From Clostridiales bacterium (GTDB lineage Bacteria > Bacillota_E > Sulfobacillia > Sulfobacillales > JAIMBI01): DNA of 15,920 bases. Within the stretch, counting starts at the first letter, position 1. Each line of letters starts with the position of its first letter. The position numbers and the translations under genes are program-made. This document shows, one piece after another, positions 14,301 to 15,920 of the stretch. Location of the stretch: positions 1 to 15,920 of the forward strand of contig DAHVOH010000068.1 of assembly GCA_027318915.1 (NCBI GenBank), read 5' to 3'. Under the pieces are notes generated by a model. It saw only the letters and a list, made by a program, of their open reading frames with translations. It did not search any database and had not been told where the DNA came from.

Positions 14301-15488
14301 TCAGTGGGTCCCCTCCCCCCGCCAGGCGCGAACACGCCCGCTGGCTGGGTCGCCGTGTGGCACGTCGGATTTCTCCACGGGGCGAAACTGCTCTAAGGCC
14401 CCGACGACCCGCCCCAGCGCGGTGTCAAAGATCGGCGTCACCCACGTCTCCACCCGATGGCGCTCGCCCCCGGCATCGGCCGCACTGACCACCATGGTGT
14501 GCACCACCTGCTCCGCCATGCTGTGCACCAGCGGGCAGAAGCCCCGGCACAAGAGCCGCCCCGCCGCATCGCGGTGATCCAGCGGCCCCATCGCACACCG
14601 CCGGCCCACCAGTTGGCCAGCCGCGTGGCCCAACAGCTGCTCGGCCGCACGGTTCCAGGCCACCAGCTCCCGCCGCCGGTCCACCACATAGCTCGGAATG
14701 GCGCTGTCGGCCACCGCCTGGGCGTAGAAGGCGAGCGCCGGGGACGGGTGGGCCGCCGCCGGGGCGGGTGGCGCGGTGCGCAGGACCGGCCGGGACACCG
14801 GCGGCAACTGCGGCGCGGGCTTCGCCAAGTAGTACCCCTGCGCGTAGTCGCACCCCAAACGCACGACGGTGGCCAGCTCCGCCGCCGTCTCCACGCCCTC
14901 CGCCAAGAGCCCGATGCCCAGGTCGTCCGTCCAGCTCCGCACCGCCCGCACCAGGGACTGTTTCTGGCCGTTGTGCTCCACCCCGGCAATCAGCGCCCGG
15001 TCCAGCTTGACCAGGTCGGGCTGGAGGACCAGGGCTTCGGCCATCCCGGCGTAGCCCGTCCCGTAGTCGTCCATGACGATCAGATGCCCGTGGCGCCGCC
15101 ACCGTTCCAGGGCGGCCAGCAGCCCCTCATCGTTCAGCACGGACCGCGCCTCGGACACCTCCACGGCCAGCGGGATCTCCCCCGGTGCTCCGCTGTCCCA
15201 GCGGTCCGGCAACGCGGGCCACCGCCCATCAATGTTCAGGAAGACGCGCTGGGTCGGATCGACCCACAGATGGCGGGCCGTCTCATACGCGAGGCGCTTG
15301 CACGTCTCCTCCAACGCCGACGCCTGGCCGGCCGCCTCCGCCCAGGCAAACAGGGCCGCCGGGGTGGCGAAGGGTGTGGCGGCGGGGCCGCGGATCAAGG
15401 ATTCGTACCCCACCACCCGACTGGTGTGCACATCGACGAGGGGTTGCCACGCCACCCACAGCTGTTCGAGCAGGTCCATCTGCACCAT
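14301..15488 (-). CDS. EAL-domain cyclic-di-GMP phosphodiesterase with C-terminal Cys-rich PAS domain
   Basis: The 395-residue protein starts with an EAL domain (about 10-225): GYESLIRG at 27-34 (ESL in place of EAL, keeping the metal-binding Glu 29), NID with N85, 'AVEVSE' with E110 and E113, 'MDDYGTGY' with D140/D141, K161, 'LAEGVET' with E197, and 'AQGYYLAKP' with Q217. All metal and catalytic residues seem present, so hydrolysis of cyclic-di-GMP is likely. A Pro/Ala linker (230-250) leads to a PAS domain (about 252-370) containing 'RRCAMG' and 'LLCRGFCPL', a three-Cys pattern. The PAS presumably senses a ligand or redox state and tunes the enzyme. GGGGAGGAG lies directly before ATG 15488. 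The spacing suits GTG 15485 or ATG 15479 better, so the true start may be 3-9 bases in. No membrane segment is seen, so it should be cytoplasmic. Confidence 0.92.
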   Translation of the reverse strand: MVQMDLLEQLWVAWQPLVDVHTSRVVGYESLIRGPAATPFATPAALFAWAEAAGQASALEETCKRLAYETARHLWVDPTQRVFLNIDGRWPALPDRWDSGAPGEIPLAVEVSEARSVLNDEGLLAALERWRRHGHLIVMDDYGTGYAGMAEALVLQPDLVKLDRALIAGVEHNGQKQSLVRAVRSWTDDLGIGLLAEGVETAAELATVVRLGCDYAQGYYLAKPAPQLPPVSRPVLRTAPPAPAAAHPSPALAFYAQAVADSAIPSYVVDRRRELVAWNRAAEQLLGHAAGQLVGRRCAMGPLDHRDAAGRLLCRGFCPLVHSMAEQVVHTMVVSAADAGGERHRVETWVTPIFDTALGRVVGALEQFRPVEKSDVPHGDPASGRVRAWRGEGTH

Positions 15489-15679
15489 CTCCTCCCCTGC
15501 GGACCGTTCCTGGTCGTGTTCGCCTCCCCGGAGACCACCCCTCTTTTGGCGTTGGACAACTTGTCTGACGTCCTGGGCGGGCTACGCACGGGCGCTGGAC
15601 GCGTGTTAATCCCTTGCTCGGAAGCGGCCGGCTCCCCGCACAAAACAATACGGACCCGGGGGTACTGCGGTGGCGGTGA

Positions 15680-15920
15680 CGATTGGCAGTCTTTCGGGGG
15701 CCCGGTTGCTACCGGCGGCTCGCCCATCGGCTGGAAACCCCGCCGGCCCGGTTCCCCGAAGCGACGGAGCAGCCGGTGCGCGACACCCTGTGGGCCCTGG
15801 CGACCCAACAGGGGCGGCAGCCGGTGCTGGCGGTGGATGAAGCGCATCTGCTGCCGCCCCGACTGCTGCAAGAGCTCCGCTTCTTGCTCAGTTACCATCT
15901 CGACAGCCCGCCCCGGTGGC
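15680..15920 (+). pseudogene. 5'-truncated ExeA/TniB-type AAA ATPase fragment (runs off window)
   Basis: In the frame open from 15680 the sequence encodes 'CYRRLAHRLETPPARF', then 'QPVLAVDEAHLLPPRLLQEL' and 'FLLSYHLDSPPRW' at the window edge. This is the Walker B half of ExeA/TniB-like ATPases, often partners of transposases. A stop at 15677-15679 and the absence of any Walker A segment upstream show that the N-terminal half is missing. The preceding residues of the family seem to continue in a neighbouring frame ('VTIGSLSGAR', 15676-15705), which indicates a frameshift near 15700. It is probably a decayed mobile-element gene. The remainder lies beyond the window. Confidence 0.65.

Noticed and set aside
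15555..15565. GACAACTTGTC palindrome upstream of the EAL gene, considered as an operator
   Set aside because: It is only an 11-base dyad with no clear promoter beside it; one such short palindrome is likely by chance.
1..15920. CRISPR array, tRNA or rRNA genes
   Set aside because: No regularly spaced short repeats, no cloverleaf-like segment with CCA-end features and no rRNA-like conserved stretch were seen by eye.

Overview
The window is GC-rich bacterial DNA with short intergenic gaps, GGAGG-type ribosome sites and several GTG starts. It contains no rRNA, tRNA or other core marker, so the host cannot be named. The RecD2-type helicase, the codon use and the EAL-PAS protein would fit a high-GC Gram-positive such as an acidophilic Firmicute, but that is a guess. 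The content (two groups of DNA-restriction genes, a transposition-ATPase remnant, a long direct repeat and broken gene copies) marks it as an accessory or defence region.

Layout. (1) 1-3277, plus strand: the C-terminal end of an N6-adenine-type DNA methyltransferase / type IIG-like enzyme, then a RecD2-like helicase. (2) 3278-4876: a gene-poor stretch, a 62-residue conserved small protein, and a translationally coupled protein with four homing-endonuclease-associated repeats and a C-terminal XRE helix-turn-helix. (3) 4877-5690: a truncated copy of a small gene, then unexplained, more AT-rich sequence. (4) 5691-12943: a compact restriction-modification island. A divergent promoter region near 8692-8805 separates a leftward pair (a B3-like-domain protein followed by a Z1 helicase) from a rightward operon (Vsr endonuclease, C5-cytosine methylase, PLD nuclease with a B3-like domain). 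The genes of the rightward operon overlap by 4 bases. A leftward AlbA_2 gene and an SRA-HNH endonuclease gene converge on that operon from the right. (5) 12944-14052: sequence without a recognised gene but with several tight dyad symmetries. (6) 14053-14256: the intact version of the small gene truncated in part 3. (7) 14301-15488, minus strand: an EAL phosphodiesterase with a Cys-rich PAS domain. (8) 15680-15920: a degraded ExeA/TniB-type ATPase fragment running off the window.

How it may work together. The C5 methylase should protect host sites. The PLD nuclease and the Z1-linked protein carry the same C-terminal recognition domain, so they probably read the same or related DNA sites, with Z1 as the ATP-driven motor. 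Vsr would repair the T:G mismatches that arise at methylated cytosines. The SRA-HNH protein looks like a separate modification-reading endonuclease.

Most notable points: the island lies between two direct repeats about 96% identical and exactly 9003 bases apart; two B3-like recognition domains are attached to different N-terminal modules; an 11-bp perfect inverted repeat brackets the divergent promoter region; and the AlbA_2 gene has a one-base frameshift whose repaired frame runs without a stop into the SRA-HNH gene.
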